NCBI GenBank assembly: GCA_963930655.1
Contig: OZ005612.1
Coordinates: forward strand, 10,731,001-10,795,000
Origin: Myrica gale
Taxonomy: Eukaryota; Streptophyta; Magnoliopsida; Fagales; Myricaceae
Length of the DNA: 64,000 nucleotides
Reading direction: 5' to 3'
Position numbers and translations under genes: made by a program. Shown one piece after another: positions 1-13,700 of this stretch (position 1 is the stretch's first letter; each line of letters opens with the position of its first letter). The notes below the pieces were generated by a model, which did not search any database, was not told where the DNA came from, and saw nothing but the letters and a program-made list of their open reading frames with translations.

Positions 1-1749
1 TAGCAGGATGACGGTGTTGGTTGGCATTGGTCTCATTGAAGGGTTTGATGTTGGTGGGAGAGGAGGGGTGAACATCTCCCATCTTTTATTCACGGACGAC
101 ACTCTCATTCTTTGCGGGGCTGATGAGGGTCAATTTCGTAATTTTCGGTGCCTTCTTCTTTGCTTTGAGGCGGTTGCAGGTTTGAAGATTAATCTCTCCA
201 AATCCGAAGCTATCCCAATTGGTAATGTTGTTAATGTGCACGCTTTGGCTTCTATATTGGGTTGTCGGGTTGCTTCTTTGCCTATCACTTACTTGGGCCT
301 TCCTTTGGGGGCTCCTTTCAAGTGCTCTCGCATATGGAGTGATATTATCGAGAGGACGGAGAGGAGATTGGCGAGGTGGAAACAGTGTTATCTCTCCAAG
401 GGTGGCAGAATTACGTTGATCAAGTCCACTCTCTTATGTCTCCCCCACTTATTTTTTGTCCCTCTTTCCTATTCCTGCTGCGGTGGCTACAAAGCTAGAG
501 AAGATTCAGAGGGATTTTTTATGGGGGAGTGATGATAACGTGCAGAAGTTTCATCTTGTGAAGTAACAGAAAGTTTGTTCTCCTGTTAGATGCGGTGGGT
601 TGGGGCTGCGAAGACTTACTCTATTTAATCGGGCCCTTCTTGGGAAATGGCTTTGGCGGTTTGGGGTCGAGTGTGATAGCTTGTGGAGGAAAGTCATCAT
701 GGTGAAATATGGTTGTGCTCTGGGTGGGTGGAACACTTTCGTTTGTAATGGCCCTTACGGTGTTAGTCTTTGGAGGTATATTAGCAAGGGATGGGATTCC
801 TTTGCTGAGAACATACATTTTGAGGTGGGTAGTGGCCTGAGGGTCCGTTTTTGGAAGGATCGTTGGTACGGTGAGAGGTCCTTAAATGATATGTTTCCTT
901 CTTTATTCTCTCTTGCTTACAATAAGGATGCGATGGTGGCGGACTGTTTGGAGAGGGTTTCCGGGCGTTCTTCGTGGAATATTCAGTTTGTTAGGGGGGC
1001 TAATGATTGGGAGTTGGAGTTTTCTTCTTTCTTCTCTTTACTTTAATCCAAAGTTTTGAGGAGTCATGTTGTAGATAAGATGAGATGGGTGAGATCCAAG
1101 AATGGAGTTTTTCGGTGAGATCTTGGTTTTCGTGCCTTGTTGGGAATTTTGATGAGAGCTTCCCTAGGAGACAGATTTGGAAGACTTTGGCCCCGCCCAG
1201 GGCATCTTTCTTTGTTTGGGAAGCCACCCATGGTAGTATCCTTACTACTGACAAGCTAAGGAGGAGGGGAGTGTATGAGCTCGATTGGTGCTATCTTTGC
1301 AAAAGTGATGGGGAATCTGCTGAGCATATTTTGCTGCACTACCTGGTTGCTAGGGCTTTGTGGTCCTTAGTGCTTTCTATAATGAACTACGATTGGGTTA
1401 TGCCTCAGAAGATAGCTGATGTTTTATTGTGCTGGAATAGAGTTTTTAAAGACCCTCGGGCCTTAGCTATATGGAGAGTGATCCCTTCTTGTATTTGGTG
1501 GCATTTATGGAGAGAGATAAATGGGAGATGTTTTGAAGGTGTGGCTATGTCCTTGGAGGGTTTGAGAGGAAACTTTTTGCAGACCTTATTCTTGTGGGTG
1601 AATGTTTTGTTGGACTCTCCCTTTTCGGAGTTTTTTTATTTTATTAGTTTCCTCGCCTGTATGGGCTAGAGGTCTCAGTATAGTTCTTTGTACTCTTACT
1701 TCTTTTTATTTCTCTATTAATAAAATTGCCTTACTTATATAAAAAAAAA
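1..1749 (+). mobile_element. LINE (L1/RTE-like plant non-LTR retrotransposon) 3' fragment
   Basis: Seen: three broken reading frames (8-532, 600-1046, 1085-1669) together encode the end of a LINE ORF2. The first holds a reverse-transcriptase palm remnant with FTDDT where FADD(T) is usual, then GLKINLSKSE and TYLGLPLG. The second is the linker with WRKVIMVKYG and GVSLWRYIS. The third is the C-terminal zinc-binding zf-RVT module (FFVWEATHG...[18 protein letters not shown]). A stop at about 530 and frame changes show it is dead. The 3' UTR ends AATAAAATTGCCTTACTTAT followed by a short A-run at 1741-1749. The 5' part is outside the window. It lies antisense to the PRP40C-like gene, in the intron after the last visible exon. 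Confidence 0.9.
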
Positions 1750-2364
1750 TTGACAATTCCAGATTACCCACCTTATTTTTCATTTTTAACTCCATAGCAC
1801 ATACTATCTTTCTCTTAAGTGATAAATTCAAACCTCATGGTTTACAACTTGCACACCCACAGGGAACAAGGCACGCACCCAGCTTACACATAATTGTTCT
1901 CAACCGGAAAAAAATAAACAGTACAAGTTACAGAACCATCGTTTTCAATATTCTCATTTCTGCCTATATACTGGCAATGCCTACAGTGACTCAAATAACA
2001 ACATGAAATTGAAAATTTACTTCCAAAAACTTAAAAAGCAATCCACACTCCAATTTGCATAAATATATAAAATAACTAAACAATTTAAAGAAAAAAAAAC
2101 AGAGAAAAAGCAAACATGCACGAGAGCAAGGTGGTGTATGTAATTTTTGTAGTTCAATGGTCATCCATGAACTATACTCAATACATAAAAGTTGTAACAT
2201 GTATCATGATTACTGTTAATTTTGTACTATACTAACATAACAAACTGAACAAATGGTTCATTAGGATCCACCTTGTAATACCAATTCACGTTAGCTTAAG
2301 CCACACAGAGAGAGAGAGAGAGATGAGACGACCTAACAAAAAAAAATAGAACAAAAGTGTATAC
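1750..2364. other. Intron sequence after exon 12, no gene
   Basis: AT-rich intron between the antisense LINE tail and the exon 12 donor. Contains a short GA microsatellite near 2308-2321. I see no conserved coding sequence. Confidence 0.6.
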
Positions 2365-5300
2365 CTGCTCTTCTCTTTTGGCTTTTGCTTCTCGCTCTGA
2401 TTCCTCTTCTCTAGCCTTTAGCTCAGATAGATACTCGATAGATAAAACCTCCCTGTCCTCGTGCTTAACAAGTTTGTATCTTAGATCACTTCTCAGACTA
2501 TCCTTTACCTACAGCAACAAAACTAACAAAACTTACTCTCAAGGAAAGACTAATACATATTCTTAAATAAATAAATATATAAATAAAATCTAGACAGAGC
2601 CACCCTTCTAATACTAGTAATTTGCCGGTGCACAGCCAATTTCAGAAGGTTTCCCACTTATTGAAGGCTTCCAGCCCTTGAGCTTGCTGTTTGTTGTTAC
2701 AATTGTATGATGAATTCTGGTCATTATGCCTCATTCATTTCCCCCAACACTCCGAAAAACCCACAAAAGGACACCCTAAAACCGAATTAGCCACAGAAAA
2801 AGATAATACAACATAGAACCCTCCAAACTAGCCAAAGACAAAGCCATGTCCTCAAAACACCTCTCATTCCTTTCCCTTCACGGACTCCACCATATGCAAG
2901 CAGGGATCATCTTTCATGTGGCCAAAGCAATTGGATCCTCAAACTTCTTCCTCCAACAATACAAAACATCAACCACCTTCCTAGGCATAACCCAATCGTA
3001 GTTAAGAATGCTCAGCACATGCACCCACAATTCTCTAGCCACCGAGCAATGAATAAGGATATGATCAACCGTTTCTCCATCACTCTTGCACAAATAGCAC
3101 CACTTAGTAAAGCAAACTCCCCTCCTTAAGTTGTCAATGGTCAAAATTTTCTCGTGAGTTGCCTCCCAAACAAAGAAAGCTACTCTAGGGCCAACCAAGT
3201 TCCTCCAACATTGGGGCCAAGGAAAATCCAAACTGGAGTCCTCTAGAAGCAAAGCATACATCGATTTCACAGAGAAAACACCACTCTTAGAACCCATCCA
3301 TAGCAATTTATCCTCACCCCCTCTCTTGCAGCGGAAGAGAGATAGACAGAGCAACTTGGCTTTCTCGCTAATGGGAGGAAATAATAACTTAAGTGTCAGT
3401 AGATAATTTGAAAGTGGATACGATGGATTAGATAACACACAACGTGGTTTCTAATGTTGTTGGTCCTATTAGTGTGTCAAATGGTCACTGTGAGATAGAG
3501 CAGATGATAGCAATGATCTATGGTGGTGCATTGGAAACAAGAAGACACTATAGTTGGGGTTGTGGCACTTTTATTGTGGTAATAGACTACGACAACTCAG
3601 TTAGTGATGGTAACTTCCAAGGAAAGTTCAGAAGATTATTCTTGTTCCGATAATATCTTCGTATCTTGAAAATATCATAACTCCGTGAACATAGTCAAAA
3701 TAACCTTTCTTTTTCCATAACAAATGCTCCAGTCAATTGTCGCAAATTCATGTTGTCACAAATGGATTTCATTACTAAAGAATTTTCACTTAGCTGGAAG
3801 CTTAAACTCCTAGGAAATGAGATTTAAATTTTCCATAGCACTAACACTCCCTCAACATGTAAGACTAATTTGTTAATAACTGGAGGCTAACACATGGAAT
3901 TCAAATTCAATTGTGAAGAAGTGAGACGAGTCAAACACAGCTTCTACTGCTCTAAAACTACCAAATAAATTACCATCAGTCTGACAAGATTGAGGTAATA
4001 GAAAATAAAGGATTCAAAAATGTGGACTGCATCCTTGAAGACACTCGAAAACGCATTCTCTTGAGAACATAACAAAATCATTTCCAGGCTCTTCCAGCAA
4101 ATGAACAGACTAGAACCTTGTACAACAGCACCAACCTTGGACCAGCGTGAATCAACAGTTATATCCCCTTTGTCTCTAAGCATGGACTTGAAACTAGTGG
4201 CAGCAGCTACACGTAGGGCTTGAGCCTTTTCTTCAGCAGCCCTCTTCAAAGGAATGACCCTGCATGTGTAGCAGAAACTCATATAATCAGTACAGACAAA
4301 TCTGACAAAAAGAAAGACAATTACCATGCTACTTTAAAGAGATTACAGGGCTACAGAACACACCCAACTGGAACCGAGAATCTGGTCACTAGTCTATTAC
4401 TTGCTGACTCATGTTGCTTTCAAGGCTTATAAGAACATTCTGTCTAGGAAACATTTCAAAACAGATTTGAATAAGGAAGCAAGTAAAAAACAAAACGTAT
4501 GTAGAAACATAACAGCTTAGGTGTCTATTGCACTATAGGCCGAACAAACACTGACAAGAGACACAAACTTGAATGACATGCTCAGGGTCTGGTACTTCTC
4601 ATCTAAAAGAAAATATCATTCCACCTTTGATATTTTGCCGACAGCCCAAATACCATTTACTCGCTTAACAACATGTTTGTTGTACTTGATTAGTTACACT
4701 CAAATATTTAAGTGGAAAAGACAGGTGTAATTGAGAGTCATACAAGAGAAAAATTATATGTTGATATTTGGGTAATGTCACTACAAAGGCCCCTGAACCA
4801 ACTTGATTTGTTTTTAACTCAATGTTTAGGCAAAGTACAAAAAGCAACCAACCCATATAGTTCGCATATCTGCAATCACTAACAGAAAGAATGAAGAGAA
4901 TTGAAGTAAGGAAGCATGTCTAATCATGCACGTCATCACCATGCCTAATCAATCATGTTGTCTCCAACATAGTACTTCACTGAAATGGCAGAGAACCCAC
5001 GGCTAACATGCCCTGTTTAGGTATCACCAGAATGAAGTTAACGTAACAAGAGTATACCAGACTTCTATCTTCCATGGAATTAAATATTCCAAGTGGGTCG
5101 AAATAGAGCTTGGAAAGTTAAAAGGAAATTAGCTCGAATAAAAAGGTTAGAAACCCCTGCAAACAAACAGCAACAGGGTGACCACCCGAGAACATGTTTT
5201 CTTTAATGAACAGGGAGACCCTAGAGCGACCCCCAACCCATGTCACAAAGCAGGTGCTTTAGGTTCTGACAAAATAAGGCAACTTCTTGACAGCACTGAT

Positions 5301-7775
5301 AATCACCACCACGATTAGTGAATTACGAACCAAACAGATGGCAGTACCCTTGCATGCGGATGCTGATTAATTGCAGAAATACATGCACATAGAACACTCA
5401 GAAAACTTCACCTATATCCTGCTTTCAAGTGATACCTTTCATTGAATAAATGTTCGCGATCCTTGCGATCCAAGGCTTCAAACCGAGGATCAGTGTCCCA
5501 TTTCTTTCTGAAAGTTTGAAAATCAGTATTGTGATCAATCTCCTGAAAAATTGAAAGGGGTTCAATAAGATATCAGAGATCCGCACACGAGCACCAAATC
5601 CAAACGATATTAATTAAGGAACGCTTGGGGAAAGGAGGGAGGGAGGGAGGGAGGAGTGGGGGGGGGGGAATAACACTTCAATTCAAGGCGGCCTATGAGA
5701 CCTCTGATGCTTCATCCAGTAACTGCTTAAACCCTTTGATTGCAGCTTTTTGAGCTGCTCGCTTTTCTTTCCGTTCCTCTTCAGCACGTGTTTTAACATA
5801 GTGTTCAAACAAAGACCTCCTAGCGGAATAACTTGGAATTGCCTGCAACAAGACTTTCACCATTAGAATTGAATTGAACTCCTCAACATAGTTTGACAGA
5901 AAAGCAGAACCTAATGCGTACAAAGTAATGCTAAAAAATGACAATGCATGAAAGAAGGGCAGAACCCATGTATAGCACGGTGTCCTCACAGATCAGCCCT
6001 GGAAACACATCCCCACCACTATGGCTATCTCATAAAAGAAACATATGACATTGTAGAAGCTTGGTGTGGGTGAAGTTGAAAGTATCTTCAAAAAAAATTA
6101 TAAAAAAACCTTTGGATGTACCATCTCAAGATGTAGTAGGAAAAGAGAGAGAGAGAGAGAGAGAGAGAGGAAACGGACGGAACACATGATACACCTAATG
6201 GTATCATGTGTTCCATGAAGTAAGACTAGCCAATGGATATTATTCCCAGGATAAGACCAAGTGAAGAAATATTGCAGGCCTGAGATAAGTCCGAATATCA
6301 GTCATCATCGACCTATATATGAAGACAAATCCCAACTAGTTTCACAAGACTAAGATGCATTCGCAGGAACTTATATGAAGACAAATCCCAACTAGTCCGA
6401 ATATCAGTCATCATCGACCTATATGTGAAGACAAATCCCAACTAGTTTCACAAGACTAAGATGCATTCGCAGGAACTTATGAATCCGGAATATGATTAAC
6501 AGGATGACATCCTAACTATAAATGAAAAATATAATACGAGAAGATCATCATGAAGTTCGATTCAACAAATGTATCTTCAGTAGTAGTCCAAGTCTCAAAA
6601 TTGTCAGACACTCGATTTTCTCTTTAAATACATCAAAATAGTTTCTAAAGACCAAATCACAAGCGTCAACGATGAGTCCTAGGAGAAAAAACCAAAACTT
6701 AGAAAAAAAGAGCAGGGAGAAAAAGGGTAGAAATGATATTGTCTTTATATGTTTTTGAGTGCACGCAAACTTGTATAAACACCGAGTATGTATTACCTAA
6801 TACATATATTTGGAACAAATATGCTGACATGCCATTTGCTCCAATCTAGGGCTGTCCATTGGCTAGCTGAGCAGGTGCAGAGCCATGCCAGCACCATGAA
6901 TCAAGAACTAATTTGCTGGCCTAAGCTTTGGGAAGAAACTTGCAGCTTATTCCTGGCCCTAAGGAGAGGTAGAAGGGCCACAGCTAGCCAAGCCAGTTCA
7001 ATGTAAGATCTAAAACAAAAACGTATTTATTTTATTCCGTGTTTGAGAAAATTTGCTTTAGTGAGGTAGAAGGTAAGTTTCGATTAAGAAGCATAAGGTC
7101 TAAAGTTCAAATCCAAACACAGTCATATTCTTGTTCAAAAGATATATAAAAAAACTAATATTTGAAAAAGAAAACACAGATCTCTTCCATTTTGAGCCAA
7201 GAAGAGTTGATTGATTTATAAAACCTGAGAGCAGCCTCAAATTTGAACGGGTCAAAAACAATTGGCCCAGCAGAGCGGCCCGTCAGACCACTGTCCATGG
7301 ACACTTTAACTTCAATGACCAGTGGCAATATACATGTCTACAATATGTATAGAAACTATCAATTATAAGCTGGGACGGTACCCTTCACACCAAATAATAT
7401 TACAATCAATTGATCATCAAGAACATTCAAATGGATCCACCCACATTTTAAATTAACATTTCCCAATTTTCAACCTGATCAATCACGCCAGATGATAAAT
7501 ATTTCCTTCCGCAGGAACGGATAATAAAGCTAAATTTAAATGTTACGCATGCTACAGTCAAATCATGTGTGCATACAAACACATACATGTAATTTCTGAC
7601 TTATATGGATGTAAAACTATGTTTCATTTGGCATACATTGGTTAGTAATCTTGAAATCCTAAAAACTGCATAAACGTTAGACACAACAAACCTTGAAACG
7701 TGGATCAAACACTATCTTCGGCAATTCCTTCTCCCATTTCGAGAATGGTGCCACTCCTCTTTCCTTAAGCATTTC
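2365..7775 (-). CDS. PRP40C: PRP40C-like exons 8-12: FF domains 1-3
   Basis: Exons 7775-7692 ([20 protein letters not shown]), 5842-5702 ([20 protein letters not shown]), 5542-5436 ([20 protein letters not shown]), 4259-4136 ([16 protein letters not shown]) and 2508-2365 ([20 protein letters not shown]) join into three consecutive FF domains. Each shows the expected pattern: F near the first helix, a W or equivalent, a DPRF/DLRY block, then an aromatic residue in the last helix. The last visible residues (KAKREEQ) begin the usual charged coiled-coil linker, so more coding sequence should lie past base 1. The exon 9 donor is GTCTCA, another non-consensus donor, supported only by the protein joining correctly. 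Confidence 0.88.
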
Positions 7776-10700
7776 CTGTGAATTTTCCAAGAATAGTAGA
7801 CAATCATTTATCAACATGCACATAAATTTGCATAGGGAGGAACATATATACACCAGGGACACCACCATCTGCAGGTGCAAATTTAAACATCCGAAAATGA
7901 CCACAAGCATTGGATATTCAAAAGGTCATTTAAACCAGAATCATAAACTGCATTATTGTTGAAAAGAAAAGACTAAAATTTTAGGTCATGTTGGCAAAAT
8001 AGATTTGACAGAAAATTTTCAATTACACAATTTTCTATATTAAAAAATTATTAATCCCAAACATAACCAACTGACAGTTTTCTACTAGGAAATTTTCAAC
8101 TTTTTCGGTTTCCACACCAAAGCAAGAGCCTGCAACATTTTTCTCACTTTTTTTAATCCCCAAATTAAAAATAATAATAAAAAAATTTCAAAATCATTTC
8201 TCTCTCCATCAAAATAAACATAAAAAGGTAAAATTAATATGTTAGTCCCCGTGGTTTACACTTTTTCTCAAATCAGTCCCCAGAGTAAATTTGTTCCTTC
8301 TAAGATCTCTAGTGAAGGGATCTTTTCCCAAATTAGCCCTTCCATCTAGCCTACTAATGGAAGTGCTAACGTGACTAACGGTGACAATAAAAAAAATTCA
8401 AATAGATCATTTAAATAAATGTAAATGAAACAAAAATATATAAATATTAGTTAAAGGATAAAAATATACAGAAAAAATACTAAAAAATAGAAAAAAAATT
8501 ACATAAAGGTATGTCCCTTCACTACTTAGAAAAAACTCAAAAATACAAAAGAACAAGTCAAAAACTTGCAATAATTGTACAATTGAAAATCAAACGAAAC
8601 ATAATCAAAACGGAAATATTTCAAAAAAAAACTCTAGCAAGGTATGATCATTTGTTTTCTATATTTTTTAGTCTCATTTCTTTTATAATATTTCTTTTTT
8701 GACTTTTTGTTTCATCTATTTTTCTATTTTTTTTCTTATTAGGGATTTTATTTAAATTTTTCTCTTTTGTATTAGTTTTTAGTTATTAATTTAAATTTCC
8801 AAGGTTTCATTATTTTTTAAAGAATTTGAAGGTAATACCTTTTTCAGATTTCTTTTTTTTTGTTCTTTATTTTTCTCATTTGTTTTGTATTTTTACAATT
8901 TATTTCACTTTTTTGTCTCTTTCTTTTGTATTTTCAGTTATTAACATAATATACTATACTTGTTAAGGGTGGAAGGTCATACCTTTTTGAAGAATTTTTT
9001 TAGAATTTTTATTGATATTTTTCTCATTTAATTTATATTTTTATATTTATATTTTAATCTTTTTATCGCCACAGTTAGGCACGTCAACATTTTCGTTAGT
9101 AAGGTGGACAAAAGGACTAACTTGGTAAAGGGTCCCTACCCAGCGATCTCAGTAGGAAAAAAAATTACCCTAGGGACTAACCTGAGAAAAATATGAAGGC
9201 TAAAATTACTCCTTTGGTCCTTGGGGTTTTCGCGATTCCCATATTAGTCTCTATGGTAAGTTTTTTTCCTACAGGTCTTCCTGTGGTTTGGACCAATTCT
9301 CAGTTTAGTTCCTCCATTCACTTGGATGACAAAAATTGCGGACGTGGCTTACGGCTACGACGTCACGCCGAATGAAAAACAGACACGCGAAACATGGACG
9401 CTGACTCGACTCCCGCAACATGGAAAAGTGGGCCCCATGCTAAAGATATCGTCATCCAAGTGAACAGGGGGGACTAAACTTATCCATTTGACACGTGGGG
9501 CCCATTTTTCAAGTTGAGGGAGTCGAGTCAGCGTCCATGCCTTGCGTCTCGGAGCCATTAGCCATGTTGGCAATCTACATCATCCAAGTGAATGGAGGGA
9601 CTAAACTGGGATTGGTACAAACCACAGAAAGGCCTATAGGAAAAAAAACTTACCATAGGGACTAATTTGGGAATCGTGAAAACCCTTAGGACCGACAAAG
9701 TAATTTAGCAAAACCATAGGAGCTAACAGATTAATTAACCACATAAAAAAATTCAATCAAATCATCTATGTTCACTTTTTTCCAACTCCTATAAAACTTC
9801 AAAATTTTCCAACATCTATCATACATATTTCAAAATTTCCTCTACTTTTTCACAAACTGAAATAAAACTCTAGTCTACTTCAATTTTCACCATAACACCA
9901 TCAATTTCCAAAAAATTTGTGATTGCAAACTTGACCTTAATGTATTCTTGGTTTATTCGTTGACTACTACACTATACTATATGAAGCCAATGAACAAGTA
10001 GCATTCCACATACTTCGGAAGTCGATGAAGTTGGTCTTATTATCTAGTTCTAAAAGCAAATTGACAGAAGCTCACCCTTTGGGTGTCGCTTCCAGTGCAG
10101 GAGGCAAGGCAGAATGCTAGATGTGAATCAGATCTACTTGGATCATTAGATTTGGATTATAATAGCGAAGGCCAAAAAAGCAAGATCTTACTTAAACAAG
10201 CACCTAGGCACAAGAAGCAGAAGATTAATTATTCCTACATTGTATAACTTCTCAACAAAAAAGAATCAAGAAAGACCTTAAACTGGGTAATACACTCCTC
10301 CTTTGTTGGTCCACTGTCTGTATCCTCTGAATCTGAGGAGGAGTCAGACATATTACCATCCCCATTTGCATCTTTTAGCTTATCTTTTTTTCCCTCACTT
10401 TGCAGACCTTTACCTGTAGTATCAACTGCTCTCGAGCCATTCAACTCTGATGCTGCCATTCCGGTTGGCACAGGACCAGGTGAGGAGCGAACAGGAGATC
10501 CAGAGTCTTGTAACTTTCTTTTTATCAAATCCAGTGCAGATGATGATCCTGGCACAATTGATGCTCTAATAGCATGACGACCACCTGTGCTAATGGCAGG
10601 AGCAGAACCTTTTTCAGTTGATAAACTAGTATGTCGGAAAGATATCAAATGTTCTTCATCCTGCTTCCTTTTCAATTCTGTCACTTCACTTGGGATCTGC

Positions 10701-13700
10701 CAGCTACTAATCTGATAAAGAAAACAATTAACAATGAATATATGTGGTAAGACTAATCTAAAATCAGGTGGGATCTTTTGAATGTTTACTTCCAATATTT
10801 GAAATGAGACCACCTGATAGGCTGGTAGTTTTTCTGGAAACATAACTAGCAAGTCAACACAAAACAAGAGTTGAGAAACTTCTGGAAACATAACTAAATA
10901 AATGTAGAGCTTTCCAATACAGCTTCAGAAACAAAGCCAGTATATGTAAGAAAGCCATCAAAGCATTTTGCTAAAACGTTGTCTAACATTCTTAAACAAG
11001 GTACTGGATACCAAAAGTAAAATGAATTTGAAATGGAAGCCCAACACAAATCGGCAGGCATCCACATGATTGCCAACCATGTAAGATCATCATAGCAACC
11101 AAAGAACTTTCAAAGATGTATGTTTCTACTACATCCTAACAACATGTTTGTTTTGTAGCCCAAATGATAACAAGTGATATTCGGTAAAACTGATAAATCT
11201 TATATAGCTTTCTCACAACAATCATACAACTTAGGAATTGTATTATTACTTTTCTTGTCTATATTTATGTACAAACATATTCATTTACAAATTCTACAAC
11301 TACATTACCAAATGCATATTTCTGACGATTTTCAACAAAGTTTAATACACAAAGAAACGAATAACTATGTATATGTACAGGTCTATGACATCACTTATTG
11401 ATTCAGATTAAAGAAACTGAAACCACCAACCCATTTAAAAAAATTCGCTGTACCGACTTTAGCCTCATCTTATCTGGTTGGCATCAAAATCAATAAAAAG
11501 AAACTCCCATTCTTACCAATTTAGTTGGTCAAAGAAGAACTTTTAGGTGCATGCAGAAGAGCAGAAGGATTAAACCCATTAAGGAAAAACAAATAATAAC
11601 CAAAGTTAACCAACACAATATAATAACTGGAATGCCTAAGGAAATTCTGTTGCGCAACCAATATCTACCTTTTCCTCCCCCTTTGTCTTTCCTTATTTGA
11701 TTCATTTTTTACCCAACATTTCAACAGCATGCATGCACGTGTATTCAAGTTACACAGGAATATACAAGTTTGGGTATATCAGATATCCTAAATACCTACA
11801 AAAACAAAACAAAAAAAGGAGGGTAAAAGGAGAAGGGGATTTTCGCACAGGAAAATGGGTTCCGGCAACCTTGCCTAAGGTAAGCACAATGCACAGGCCA
11901 GAGTAGAATTCTGTTTACCCTCTTCAAGAACTAAAGCTGTTTCACTTACAAAGCAAAAACTCACATGACCTGTAGCATTCTAAAAGATGAAAACATAGAA
12001 AGAAAGAGAAGGAGACTGCACCTAAACTGTTTTTGCTCCTAATGGCTATCCAGAACAAGGCAAAAAAAAAACCATTGGTCGTACAGATAATATTTATTTA
12101 CAATAAAAAACAAGCCATGAAAGAAACTATCCCGGTACTGGAAAAAAGATAGAGAGAGCGAAACCCTGAGCCTTCAAACACCTCATACCTTAGTTATGTT
12201 GTTGTAGTAATATTTTTTGCCATCACTTGTTGTGACCAACACCCAGTCCGTACCAGATATATTAAACCTGCTCAAATGAAAGCATCAAACCATTTTAAAA
12301 GGGAAATTCGAAACATTCATTAATGGAAAGTGAAGATCGCCTGCAACAATTCTAATAGGTAAAAGGAACAGCACACCAATAGAAAATGCAAATAAACCAG
12401 GGAAGAATCTATGATAGTATGTTGAACATCCTAGCACTTCTCAACAATTCCCACAAGCCAGAAAGCCAAGGACAGGACTTACAGAGATCATATGTAAATT
12501 ATACAATTTCTCAATCAAGACCTACTGCAGATGAATAAAAAGCAAGATATAGACAAATTAAACAATATCCTAGCTCAACCAAGTACAGGTCATAAAGCAA
12601 ATCTATAAAAGAATTGTATACCCTGAACCAGCAAATTTCAACACTTGCCATTTGGATATGAACTTGCGGAAACTACTTTACCACAAAAGCTACTTTACCT
12701 TAAATAGATTAAATGGTTCATGAATATAGCTTCCCTATATAACGAGCCTTCAAATCAGAGAAGTAGTCAACAGTTCTTAATCTTAGGATGTTCAGTTCTG
12801 CTTTAGAAAGCCCACGCATGCTTGGTCTATTCCTTCTCACTCACTACCAACGTAGAACATGGCTCAGACCCTATCTCAATAAATCCAGTCATTTGGTGGA
12901 ACCAACAAAAACTATTTTGGCAATACACAGTGCCTGAGTAAAGCTTAAACATGGTCTACCAGAACATGAAACAATAAGTATGATGGGGATGCATTCTTTC
13001 TTAAAACCTTTAAATTGTAGTCAAGCTAGACAGATAATCAACCATACTATCAAGTAGTGAAGTTCTCTGGTTTTAACATCATTTTGGGTTTTTCTTCTGA
13101 TATGAGTTAACTAACGAACACAACAATTAATATATGTACCAATAACAACGAATTAAATACAAAGAGAAGAGTTCGTTCAAAATTCATATGTACACATTTT
13201 ACACATACATTTATTTGTACGTAGGTTAGATCAATCAGCCAGCCAATGGGTGCTAGAACAATTATCCCTTTGAGCAAAGACTACCAAGATTCAAAGGGAC
13301 AGAGAGACCTATAAACTGTTGGAATCTAATCTTTTAAAAGGGCTTCAAAGGTTGCTTTCAAGAATGATGTTAACAAAGAGGGAAGTAGTGAGGAACAACC
13401 AAAAAACACGAGTCATGAAAACAACCAGCATACATGCGGGTTTACCACAGCACTCACAGCCCACTAGCATACCATAGAGCCACTCATAATGGGCCTGCAC
13501 ATCCTACCTGTAGGAATTATTTTCTATCTATTCCTGGCCATGTTCTTCCTTTTTCTTTTTTCAGCAGGGTTGGTTTTTTTATTGAAGAGGGGGTGTTTGC
13601 CTGAAACAAGTAGGTATTGGAGTTCAATCATATGGCTTTGACAATGGTAATTGCTTACCGGCGGTGATTACTAACAGTAACAAATCAAAAGCAATAAACA

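Noticed and set aside
10894-11906. Short ORFs of 60-75 codons in intron 6
   Set aside because: AT-rich intron, no splice-compatible extension of the WW/FF protein and no family match.
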